NCBI RefSeq assembly: GCF_001721645.1
Contig: NZ_CP017141.1
Location: 434,001-498,000, forward strand
From: Pedobacter steynii
Lineage (GTDB): Bacteria > Bacteroidota > Bacteroidia > Sphingobacteriales > Sphingobacteriaceae
Direction: 5' to 3'
Length of the DNA: 64,000 bases
Part shown: positions 47,481 to 54,346 of the stretch, piece after piece
How the letters are laid out: every line of letters starts with the position of its first letter
Numbering within the stretch: the stretch's first letter is position 1
Notes under the pieces: generated by a model
What the model saw: only the letters and a program-made list of their open reading frames with translations
Told to the model about the DNA's origin: nothing
Databases searched by the model: none
Translations under genes and position numbers: made by a program

Positions 47481-47569
47481 AAGTTCTCCATTTGTAATAC
47501 CGCGTTAAATTTTTGATAGGAGATCAAGTTATTAAAAAACTAAATCAGTTGAACAACCGGAACCATTTT

Positions 47570-47614
47570 GAGTCATTTGACCCTATTACGGCGATCAGTT
47601 TACCTGTAATTTAG
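47570..47614 (+). promoter_or_regulatory. Island promoter, copy 3
   Basis: GAGTCATTTGACCCTATT with TAATTTAG starting 37 bp from the first base (47607). The ATG follows after another 37 bases. Confidence 0.7.
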
Positions 47615-47643
47615 ATCAATTCCCTAATTAAAAATATCCAGAC

Positions 47644-48381
47644 ATGAATTGTAGTAACCCATTAATTTCCTGCATTTGTATTACAAGTAACCGCCCGATT
47701 ACGCTTCAAAGAGCATTAGCTTGTTTTCAAAGACAGGATTATCCAAATACAGAACTCGTTATTTCTTATCCGGAGGATGACCTGTTAACAAAAGCAGTTA
47801 TTGATCAAATCGAAAGCAGCTCAATCATCAGGCTGATCCGGATAATACATCCAAAAGAAGAACAACTGATGCTCACAAAAAACACTGCAATCAATGCTGC
47901 AGGGGGAGATTTTATATGTATCTGGAATAGCGATCACTGGCATCATGTAAACCGAATTTCTGACCAATACCGGGTATTAAAAAACAGCCCTTTTCGATCA
48001 AGTACATTGATGCATATCCTGCTCTTCGATTTCAAAAATCAACAAACCTTCTACTCTGCGTACCGAAATTGGGAAGAAACACTACTATGTGAAAAACAAA
48101 TCCTGCTTCAGGCGATCTATATGGATATCGAAAGAACAAATGACCATCCCGTTCTTCATTTTTTATCTGCAAAAAATCTGTTGTACCATATTTCTGAATC
48201 CCCACACCTCTATATCTATGTTTATTATCATCATAACCGTTTTGATGAAGCACATTATCAAAATTGCTTTTTCCAAAGTGTCCTTTTGGAAGACATCAAT
48301 GAAACTGTACAGGACGTAGTTAATATGGACTATTATTTGTTGGGTGGATTAAAATCACAATCTCGTTTTTGGGACATTTGA
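47644..48381 (+). CDS. GT2-family small glycosyltransferase with degraded catalytic motifs
   Basis: 245-residue single GT-A fold protein: MNCSNPLISCICITSNRPIT at the start and ISYPEDDLLTKAVIDQ in the first acidic loop. At the position where paralogs read WDDDDWHH it has WNSDHWHH, so two of four metal-binding Asp are changed. At the base position, where paralogs have GED, it reads TNDHPVLHFL, losing the Glu. The frame is intact at normal length, so it may be a pseudoenzyme, an acceptor-binding subunit or a recently inactivated gene. Preceded by an island promoter and followed by another that overlaps its stop region. Confidence 0.85.
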   Translation: MNCSNPLISCICITSNRPITLQRALACFQRQDYPNTELVISYPEDDLLTKAVIDQIESSSIIRLIRIIHPKEEQLMLTKNTAINAAGGDFICIWNSDHWHHVNRISDQYRVLKNSPFRSSTLMHILLFDFKNQQTFYSAYRNWEETLLCEKQILLQAIYMDIERTNDHPVLHFLSAKNLLYHISESPHLYIYVYYHHNRFDEAHYQNCFFQSVLLEDINETVQDVVNMDYYLLGGLKSQSRFWDI

Positions 48382-48415
48382 CCCTATTTGAACCACGTCG
48401 TTTTATCTAATTTTA
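48371..48415 (+). promoter_or_regulatory. Island promoter, copy 4
   Basis: GGGACATTTGACCCTATT, the consensus copy, overlapping the stop codon of the upstream glycosyltransferase; TAATTTTA starts 37 bp from the first G (48408). It drives the small-protein gene at 48440 and probably the GT gene behind it. Confidence 0.75.
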
Positions 48416-48439
48416 TTTTGTAAACCAACAACAAATATT

Positions 48440-48703
48440 ATGGCTAAATCATGGTACGTTTATATGGGGGCAGGCGACCCGACCTTATTTTCAAGTTATA
48501 GAAGACTAACCGTCAAACACACTTGTCTTTGTGGCAATCAGATTTGTGCAATTTACGCCAAAGGGGAAGATACTCTTCCTGAAGGCCCTCTTTCAATAAA
48601 TCTACAACAATACATCAAAGCAGCTCTTGCTACCGGAGCACTTCAACCAGAACGCCCGGCCGGCACAAAAAAATATGTTTATCTAAGATCTGTATTACCC
48701 TAA
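48440..48703 (+). CDS. Island small protein, paralog 1
   Basis: 87 residues, MAKSWYVYMGAGDPTLFSSY at the N-terminus, then KHTCLCGNQICAIYAKGEDT, and the end PAGTKKYVYLRSVLP. It shares W-Y-x-Y, GDP, SY-R, ICAIY and the K(K/R)(Y/F)VY tail with the proteins at 51323, 51685 and 52085, but has two extra residues after Ala-2. No signal peptide or membrane segment. It lies 10 bases before the GT2 gene at 48714, so both are co-transcribed. I do not recognise the family. Confidence 0.8.
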   Translation: MAKSWYVYMGAGDPTLFSSYRRLTVKHTCLCGNQICAIYAKGEDTLPEGPLSINLQQYIKAALATGALQPERPAGTKKYVYLRSVLP

Positions 48704-48713
48704 CCTCTCTGTT

Positions 48714-49403
48714 ATGCAACCATCCTATCCCCTAATTTCCTGTATCTGTATTACAAACAACAGGCCTGAACTCCTCCAAAAAGCAATCAACTGTTTTAAA
48801 TCACAGAATTACCTGAATAAAGAATTAGTTGTCTCCTTCCCAAACACCGATACATCTACAAGAGAACTACTTAATCAATCCCAGAATAATGATGTCCAGA
48901 TCTTTCCGATCGAAAGAGAAGAAGAAGAGTCGTTGGGAAATGCAAGAAATCAAGCCATAAAAAAATGCCATGGTGATTATGTCTGCATCTGGGATGACGA
49001 CGACTGGTATCATCCCAGTCGGATCTCCTACCAATATAATAGCATTCAGAACAAAGGAGAGGGTTACCAGGCAAGTGTTCTGAGCCGGATATTACTATAC
49101 GACACTACAAAAAAAGAGGCTTACTATTCTTTTCCATACACCTGGGAAGGCACTATATTGTGCAGAAAAGTTATTCTTCTACAAAATCAATATACCAATA
49201 GCAACAAAGGGGAAGATTCCCATGTGATCAGGTTCCTCTCCTCAAAAAAACAGTTACTCAGATTAGAGGAAGCCCCCTTTCTTTACATTTATATCTACCA
49301 CGGTAAGAATACCTGGGAGTACCGGCATTTTGAATTCTTTTTATCAAGAAGTGAGCTTTTGAAAGGAGAAGATAAAGATCAGGTTATTGGTTATCTGGAC
49401 TAG
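48714..49403 (+). CDS. GT2-family small glycosyltransferase, intact
   Basis: 229-residue soluble GT-A enzyme. N-terminal MQPSYPLISCICITNNRPEL, then the metal/donor site CIWDDDDWYHPSRI (about 93-106) and the acceptor/base region NSNKGEDSHVIRFLSSKK (Glu-Asp about 167). The middle EGTILCRKVILLQNQ corresponds to the TLLCEK segment of its paralogs. No membrane anchor, so it works in the cytoplasm, probably on a soluble acceptor. It is coupled to the small-protein gene ahead of it. Confidence 0.9.
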   Translation: MQPSYPLISCICITNNRPELLQKAINCFKSQNYLNKELVVSFPNTDTSTRELLNQSQNNDVQIFPIEREEEESLGNARNQAIKKCHGDYVCIWDDDDWYHPSRISYQYNSIQNKGEGYQASVLSRILLYDTTKKEAYYSFPYTWEGTILCRKVILLQNQYTNSNKGEDSHVIRFLSSKKQLLRLEEAPFLYIYIYHGKNTWEYRHFEFFLSRSELLKGEDKDQVIGYLD

Positions 49404-49442
49404 CTTCCTACGATTTAATCCGTATTGAATATCCCCTTTTTT

Positions 49443-49487
49443 GAGACATTTGACCCTATTTCCCCCTCTCCATTTTCTCTAATTTTA
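49443..49487 (+). promoter_or_regulatory. Island promoter, copy 5
   Basis: GAGACATTTGACCCTATT after a T-run, TAATTTTA 37 bp from the first base (49480). ATG 27 bases later at 49507. Confidence 0.7.
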
Positions 49488-49506
49488 AAGATAAAACTTA
49501 ATCATT

Positions 49507-50169
49507 ATGAACCAACCTCTTGTAAGCTGTATCATGCCTACCGCCAACAGGCAAAAATATATCCCATTTGCTGTTAAGTATTTTTTAGAACAGGATTACC
49601 CCAATGCAGAGCTTGTCATCATTGATGATGGCATTACACCTGCCTATTCTATAGTTCCTGTTCACCCTAAGATCCGCTATTTTTACTCAGAACCCCTGGG
49701 AACAATTGGGGTAAAGAGAAATCATGCCTGTGAGAAAGCCCAGGGTGAAATCATTATGCATTGGGACGACGACGACTGGTATGCCAGAGACTGGATCAGT
49801 AAACAAGTTGATGCTTTATCTACTTCCGGAGCCGACATTACCGGATTGAACAGGGTTGTCTTTTACTCACCATCCATTGAAAAACACTGGATGTACGAAG
49901 ATAAAGACCTGGAAAAACCCTGGATATGCGGTGCCACAATGGCCTATAAAAAATCTTTCTGGCAAGAGCATCCATTTATAGATATTCAGGTAGGTGAAGA
50001 TTATGACTTTGTATGGAATACCAATGCAAAGACATTTGCCCTGGATTACTTAGATGGCTTTATCGCGATCCTACATGCACACAATACCAGCATTAAACCA
50101 GTTGAGGACATCAAACATAAAAAGACAGGAATGGTCTGGAAACAACCTGCACAAAATGAGGAATCATGA
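49507..50169 (+). CDS. GT2-family small glycosyltransferase, second subtype (first of two)
   Basis: 220-residue GT-A enzyme of a subtype distinct from 48714: MNQPLVSCIMPTANRQKYIP, LVIIDDG in strand 2, IIMHWDDDDWYARDWI (metal site about 86-90), PWICGATMAYKKSFW, and VGEDYDFVWN (catalytic-base ED about 165). All motifs intact. Its TGA overlaps the next gene's ATG by four bases (ATGA), so the two are translationally coupled and form an operon with the small protein at 50869. Confidence 0.92.
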   Translation: MNQPLVSCIMPTANRQKYIPFAVKYFLEQDYPNAELVIIDDGITPAYSIVPVHPKIRYFYSEPLGTIGVKRNHACEKAQGEIIMHWDDDDWYARDWISKQVDALSTSGADITGLNRVVFYSPSIEKHWMYEDKDLEKPWICGATMAYKKSFWQEHPFIDIQVGEDYDFVWNTNAKTFALDYLDGFIAILHAHNTSIKPVEDIKHKKTGMVWKQPAQNEES

Positions 50170-50858
50170 AAATACCATATGTTTCCTGCATCATGCCTAC
50201 TGCCAACAGACCAAAATTCATTCCTTTGGCTATAGGCTACTTTTTAGGTCAGGATTATCAAAATGCAGAACTCATCATTATCGATGACGGTCAGGATCCA
50301 GTGGTTAAATTGGTCCCGAAACACCATCGGATCAGGTATTTTCACAGGGAGACCGTCAGTACTATTGGCATGAAACGAAATTATGCTTGCGAGGCAGCAA
50401 AGGGTGAAATCATAATGCACTGGGATGACGATGACTGGTATGCACACGATTGGATCAGCAGACAGCTTTCTGCTTTGGAGTCTTCTGGTGCCGACCTTTG
50501 CGGACTAAACACCATTACCTTTTTCTCTCCATTGGTTCAGAAATTCTGGCGTTACGCTGATCCGGATAATCAACGCCCATGGCTATCCGGTGCAACGATG
50601 GCCTATAGAAAAAATCTTTGGGAAAAATATCCTTTTAAGGATCTGCAAATTGGAGAGGACTATGATTACCTATGGAATTCAGGAGCTAAGATATATGCCC
50701 ACAATTATAACGACGGATTTATCGCAATCCTCCACCCACACAATACCACACTAAAACCTTTTGAAAATCCAAAACATAAAAGACATGCCATAGAATGGAT
50801 GAATGTTCCGTATAAGGGGAAAGCCGAAAACCCTGAACAGAGTAGGCCAGATAATTAA
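50166..50858 (+). CDS. GT2-family small glycosyltransferase, second subtype (second of two)
   Basis: 230-residue tandem paralog of the preceding gene: VSCIMPTANRPKFIPLAIGY, IIMHWDDDDWYAHDWI, PWLSGATMAYRKNLW and IGEDYDYLWN all intact. The last 34 bases (50814-50847, coding KGKAENPEQSR) reappear in the leaders of the three small genes downstream, showing that part of this gene was copied with them. It ends 10 bases before the small-protein gene at 50869. Confidence 0.92.
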   Translation: MKIPYVSCIMPTANRPKFIPLAIGYFLGQDYQNAELIIIDDGQDPVVKLVPKHHRIRYFHRETVSTIGMKRNYACEAAKGEIIMHWDDDDWYAHDWISRQLSALESSGADLCGLNTITFFSPLVQKFWRYADPDNQRPWLSGATMAYRKNLWEKYPFKDLQIGEDYDYLWNSGAKIYAHNYNDGFIAILHPHNTTLKPFENPKHKRHAIEWMNVPYKGKAENPEQSRPDN

Positions 50859-50868
50859 AATATAATGT

Positions 50869-51180
50869 ATGCCCTGGTATCAATTCATTAACAACGACCT
50901 GGATATTTGCAACCCCGAGAGTTACAAAGTCCTGGATGAGGCCCCAGACACCTTAGATGGTCCTTATTTAGCTGCAATTTTTGCAGATGAAATACCTAAT
51001 GACCCGGAAAGAAAGCCTGATCTCGAAGGTACTCCTGGTCTCTTGTTTTACATCATTCGTGCCTTGGCTAAAGGAAAAGGACAACCATCCTCTACTTTCC
51101 CTCCGGTTCCATTGGAAGTGAGAATGTCAATAACCCCGGCAAGAGGAACAGTTGAACCAAACAAAAATGAAGATTTTTAA
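50869..51180 (+). CDS. Island small protein, divergent paralog 2
   Basis: 103 residues, MPWYQFINNDLDICNPESYK at the start, then LAAIFADEIPNDPE, YIIRALAKGKGQPS and a Pro-rich tail (TFPPVPLEVRMSITPARG). Columns W-Y, SY, AIF/AIY-(L/A)DE, Y-I-x-x-AL and GQP/SQP align with the 81-87-residue paralogs; the tail is longer and the Cys residues of the core are missing. It closes the operon GT-GT-small protein. No signal peptide. Confidence 0.7.
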   Translation: MPWYQFINNDLDICNPESYKVLDEAPDTLDGPYLAAIFADEIPNDPERKPDLEGTPGLLFYIIRALAKGKGQPSSTFPPVPLEVRMSITPARGTVEPNKNEDF

Positions 51181-51187
51181 TTTTTTG

Positions 51188-51232
51188 GGGACATCTGACC
51201 CTAGCAAACAGGGCATATATGGTGTAATTTAG
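51188..51232 (+). promoter_or_regulatory. Island promoter, copy 6
   Basis: GGGACATCTGACCCTA after a T-run with TAATTTAG 37 bp from the first G (51225). It precedes the run of three small genes. Confidence 0.65.
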
Positions 51233-51240
51233 TATTCAGA

Positions 51241-51322
51241 CAAAGGGAAATCCGAAAACCTTGAACAGAGTAGGAAAAACATTTTTTTTATTACTTTTTG
51301 ATTGACAAAAGTATTTAGGATT
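51241..51322 (+). repeat. Duplicated leader, copy 1
   Basis: Leader of the small gene at 51323. It contains CCGAAAACCTTGAACAGAG, matching the 3' end of the glycosyltransferase gene (50814-50847), then a T-rich stretch CTTTTTGATTGACAAAAG and ends at ATGGC. Copies at 51601 and 52001. Confidence 0.75.
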
Positions 51323-51571
51323 ATGGCAAATTGGTATATATATAATGGTGTTGGAGATCCCTTTTCACCCAACAGCTATAGAGTGTCAGGAGTAAAACCT
51401 GCATGCGTAAACGGTAGTTGTAAAATTTGCGCGATCTACCTTAATGAAACTGGTATGGTCCCATCAACAATCGATGACAATGTTCTGGTTTATATGGTTA
51501 ATGCTTTAGCCTCACAAACATCGCAACCAGGTGGTGGAGCTAAGCGTTTTGTGTATGTAAAGAACTGTTAG
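51323..51571 (+). CDS. Island small protein, paralog 3
   Basis: 82 residues, start MANWYIYNGVGDPFSPNSYR (chosen over the in-frame ATG at 51302 because all paralogs begin MA-x-WY). Core CKICAIYLNETG with four Cys overall including the last residue (VKNC), and tail SQPGGGAKRFVYVKNC. No signal peptide; Ser/Thr-rich. First of three tandem near-copies. Confidence 0.85.
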   Translation: MANWYIYNGVGDPFSPNSYRVSGVKPACVNGSCKICAIYLNETGMVPSTIDDNVLVYMVNALASQTSQPGGGAKRFVYVKNC

Positions 51572-51600
51572 TTATCAGAGAATCTATAAAAATAATTATC

Positions 51601-51684
51601 AATAAAGGCAATCCGAGAACCTCAAAAAGAATAGGAAAGATAAAAGTTTTTGTTGCTTTTTGATCTATAAAAGCCTCCTATATT
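51601..51684 (+). repeat. Duplicated leader, copy 2
   Basis: Leader of the small gene at 51685, the most diverged copy of the glycosyltransferase tail (CCGAGAACCTCAAAAAG), followed by GTTTTTGTTGCTTTTTGATC and AAAAGCCTCCTATATT next to the ATG. GCTTTT/AAAAGC can pair as a small hairpin just upstream of the start. Confidence 0.75.
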
Positions 51685-51930
51685 ATGGCTAATTGGTATA
51701 CTTATAATGGAATTGGTGATCCAACCGCAACTTCCAGTTATCGCTTGGTTTCTGTGAAACCTACCTGTAGTGGCGCATGTAAAATCTGTGCGATCTATTT
51801 GGACGAAACTACTGTTGTGCCTAGTAGCATTGCAACTACTGTTTTGGCTTACATCTCTAATGCATTGGTTACAGGGAGTAGTCAGCCCGGTGGAGCGGCT
51901 AAACGTTTTGTTTATCTAAGGGCTTGTTGA
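51685..51930 (+). CDS. Island small protein, paralog 4
   Basis: 81 residues, MANWYTYNGIGDPTATSSYR, core CKICAIYLDET, Thr/Ser-rich segment (VVPSSIATTVLAYISNALVT) and tail AAKRFVYLRAC. Four Cys. Nearly the consensus of the set. No island promoter box of its own; probably expressed from the promoter at 51188 or an unrecognised one. Confidence 0.85.
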   Translation: MANWYTYNGIGDPTATSSYRLVSVKPTCSGACKICAIYLDETTVVPSSIATTVLAYISNALVTGSSQPGGAAKRFVYLRAC

Positions 51931-52000
51931 TCTTTGCACTTTTTTGAGGCCAGTTCTAGATAAAATATTTGCTATAATGGCCGGTGTTATAGCAGACAAG

Positions 52001-52084
52001 AGGGGGAAACCGAAAACCCTGAACAGAGTAGGTAAAAAAACAAAAGTTTTTGTTGCTTTTTGATTTACAAAAGCATCCTATATT
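52001..52084 (+). repeat. Duplicated leader, copy 3
   Basis: Leader of the small gene at 52085. CCGAAAACCCTGAACAGAG is identical over this stretch to the glycosyltransferase 3' end, and the next 50 bases are nearly identical to copy 2. Just upstream lies the hairpin GCTATAA/TTATAGC (51971-51993). Confidence 0.8.
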
Positions 52085-52333
52085 ATGGCTAATTGGTATT
52101 CCTATAACGGAGTCGGTGACCCAACCGTAACTTCCAGTTATAGATTAATGAGTGTAAAACCTACCTGTGTTACTGGTAGTGTTCGTGTTTGTGCTATCTA
52201 TCTGGATGACACTACAGCTGTTCCTAGTGACATTGAAACTACCGTCTTGGCCTATATTGCCAATTCTCAGGGAACTCAAAGTTCACAACCAGGTGGCGGA
52301 GCTAAACGATTTGTTTACGTTAAAGGTTCTTAA
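52085..52333 (+). CDS. Island small protein, paralog 5
   Basis: 82 residues, MANWYSYNGVGDPTVTSSYR, core VRVCAIYLDDT, tail GGGAKRFVYVKGS. Two of the four Cys seen in neighbours are replaced, including the terminal one, so the Cys residues are not strictly required. Last gene of the island, closed by a strong terminator. Confidence 0.85.
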   Translation: MANWYSYNGVGDPTVTSSYRLMSVKPTCVTGSVRVCAIYLDDTTAVPSDIETTVLAYIANSQGTQSSQPGGGAKRFVYVKGS

Positions 52334-52360
52334 AAACTCCTCATTTTAGTTTTTATAACT

Positions 52361-52394
52361 CCCGGGAAAATACCTTTCCCGGGTTTTTGTTTTT
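52361..52394 (+). terminator. Terminator at the end of the small-protein island
   Basis: Perfect stem CCCGGGAAA / TTTCCCGGG with a five-base loop and a TTTTTGTTTTT tail. Confidence 0.88.
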
Positions 52395-52420
52395 ACCCGA
52401 ATTTTAGCATAATTTCACCT

Positions 52421-52999
52421 ATGCTTTCTTATAGCTCATCTACGGACTTTGAATTAACAAACCTGCTCAGGAAGGGTGACAATAATGCATTCAATGAAAT
52501 CTATAAACGGTTTCAGGGATTATTATATGTATACGCTTGCAAAGTAATAAAAGACAAGGAAGAAGCGGAGGATATAGTTCAGGAAGTATTTCTCTACTTA
52601 TGGGATAAAAGAGCCACAATAAACATCACATCTACCATATCCGTCTACTTATATACTGCAGTTCGTTACAAATTTTTCAATCTTCTGGACCGTAAAAAAG
52701 TACGTATTAATTATGAAGACTCTTTCCGTCAATTCCTTGAACAGGGAGAATATATTACTGATAACAATATTCGTCAAAAGGAATTCAGTAAACTTATTGA
52801 GCAGGAAATTGATGCTTTACCAGATAAAATGCGCGAAGTATTCGTACTTAGCCGAAAGCATTACCTATCCAGAAAGGAGATTGCAGAGCAATTGGGAATT
52901 TCTGAAAAAACTGTAAAAAATCAAATTAATCATGCGCTAAAGATCCTTAGAGGGAAGATTGACTTGTTTACTTTTCTTCTGTTACTATTCAATAAATAA
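52421..52999 (+). CDS. ECF RNA polymerase sigma factor (second locus)
   Basis: 192-residue sigma-70 factor. Region 2 about 25-95 (FNEIYKRFQGLLYVYACKVI, then EDIVQEVFLYLWDKR), region 4 about 130-180 (LPDKMREVFVLSRKHYLSRK and the HTH LGISEKTVKNQINHALK), C-terminal hydrophobic tail (FTFLLLLFNK). It starts 87 bases after the island and leads the FecR-SusC-SusD set on the plus strand. Its target promoters are expected at SusC. Confidence 0.95.
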   Translation: MLSYSSSTDFELTNLLRKGDNNAFNEIYKRFQGLLYVYACKVIKDKEEAEDIVQEVFLYLWDKRATINITSTISVYLYTAVRYKFFNLLDRKKVRINYEDSFRQFLEQGEYITDNNIRQKEFSKLIEQEIDALPDKMREVFVLSRKHYLSRKEIAEQLGISEKTVKNQINHALKILRGKIDLFTFLLLLFNK

Positions 53000-53063
53000 A
53001 TATTTTCTTTTCATCTGGGCCTAACAGTCATCTTAACTTACATATAGTTGTAGTTCAGACAAA

Positions 53064-54185
53064 ATGAAAAGATATAATCCACAAGAACTTATCCATAAAT
53101 ACGTCAATGATACCTGCTCTGAAGAAGAGCGGGCTCTGGTGGAAAGCTGGCACCTATATGAACTGGCCAGCAGTGAATACAGACCTTCCATGGAAAACAC
53201 TTCGATAGTTCATGACAGAATGTGGAACAAATTATCTTTGCATGCTAAGAAACCAAGAAAATTATGGCCAGGATTATCTATTACAGCGGCTCTTCTATTT
53301 TTAATGAGTGTTCCTGTCTTTCTTTATCTGAGCCAGCGAACGCATCCCTTATCTACTCCAAAAAACACCTCAACTCAGGATATCACTCCTGGTGGGAACA
53401 AAGCCATTCTAACCTTAGACAATGGAAAAGAAATCCTGTTACAGGGCAGTAATACCGGCTTAATAGCCATACAAAATCGTATCAATATCCATAAAGATAC
53501 TGCCGGACAAGTAAGCTACAACGTTCAAGGGCATAAAAAGATGTTATCAACGATAAACAAATTGGAAACGCCCAGAGGTGGTAAATACCGGCTTTTGCTT
53601 GCCGATGGCACAAAGATCTGGTTAAATTCTGCTTCCACCCTGACCTATCCCACCACATTTGAAGGGAAAGACAGAACGGTCATATTAAGCGGTGAGGCAT
53701 ATTTTGAGGTCACAAAAAATAGCAACAAACCCTTTAAGGTCATTACCCGCCATCAGGAGGTAAAGGTACTGGGAACACATTTCAATATCAATGGATATCC
53801 AGATGATCCCCAAATACAGACGACCTTACTTGAAGGAAGTATTTTACTTTCTAAAGGATCAAATAATAGATTACTCAGACCTGGTCAGATGGCACTTACA
53901 AAAATTCATTCTGAAAATATTGAGATCGAACCTGCCGATACAGAGAAAAATATAGCCTGGAAAAACGATGATTTTATCTTTAACGGGGAAAATTTACCCA
54001 GCATCATGAAAACAATAGCAAGGTGGTATGATGTTGAAGTCGTTTACCAGGTGAGTCCGGATTCTACAAGATACTGGGGCGTAATTTCACGCTCTAAAAA
54101 TCTATCTGAAGTATTAAAGATGCTGCAATCCAGCGGTCATATAAATTCAAAAGTACAGGGAAGGAGGGTTATTATTATGGATTAA
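53064..54185 (+). CDS. FecR-family anti-sigma factor (second locus)
   Basis: 373-residue regulator: cytoplasmic part (about 1-70), one membrane segment (about 72-92, LSITAALLFLMSVPVFLYL), FecR domain (about 165-260, TPRGGKYRLLLADGTKIWLN and GEAYFEVTKN) and C-terminal DUF4974-like domain (about 300-370). Same domain order as the FecR at 1634. Lies 64 bases after the sigma gene. Confidence 0.95.
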   Translation: MKRYNPQELIHKYVNDTCSEEERALVESWHLYELASSEYRPSMENTSIVHDRMWNKLSLHAKKPRKLWPGLSITAALLFLMSVPVFLYLSQRTHPLSTPKNTSTQDITPGGNKAILTLDNGKEILLQGSNTGLIAIQNRINIHKDTAGQVSYNVQGHKKMLSTINKLETPRGGKYRLLLADGTKIWLNSASTLTYPTTFEGKDRTVILSGEAYFEVTKNSNKPFKVITRHQEVKVLGTHFNINGYPDDPQIQTTLLEGSILLSKGSNNRLLRPGQMALTKIHSENIEIEPADTEKNIAWKNDDFIFNGENLPSIMKTIARWYDVEVVYQVSPDSTRYWGVISRSKNLSEVLKMLQSSGHINSKVQGRRVIIMD

Positions 54186-54211
54186 CCTATACCTTAAAGT
54201 AGATTCGAAAA

Positions 54212-54240
54212 ATGCCGAAGGCGTTACGCACCTCCGGCAT
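54212..54240. other. GC-rich hairpin between fecR and susC genes (second locus)
   Basis: Stem ATGCCGAAGG / CCTCCGGCAT with one mismatch and a 9-base loop, in the 161-base gap before the SusC gene. No T-run. Positioned like the hairpin at 1507-1533. Confidence 0.45.
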
Positions 54241-54346
54241 GGCTTGAATTTTATCATCAAGAAAATCAACTCAATGACGACCATCTGACACTCTTAAGCT
54301 CATAGACAAGGTTAAGTGCCAGAAAAAAAACAACCATTTCAAATGT

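Noticed and set aside
46470..51232. GGGACA box read as an ECF sigma -35 element for the sigma factor at 52421
   Set aside because: The 37-bp distance to the TAATTTA element is far longer than the usual 16-17 bp, and that second element fits the primary-sigma -7 box instead. An activator site is more likely.
51241..52084. The three similar leaders as a CRISPR-like or integron-like repeat array
   Set aside because: Spacing is about 360-400 bases, each repeat leads into a paralogous gene, and the shared part matches the end of the upstream glycosyltransferase. Tandem gene duplication explains it; no cas or integrase gene is present.
48440..52333. Small proteins as classical RiPP (lanthipeptide or glycocin) precursors
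   Set aside because: No leader/core layout, no Gly-Gly cleavage site, no cyclase or peptidase-transporter nearby, and Cys positions are not conserved. A folded small protein is more likely, though glycosylation remains possible.
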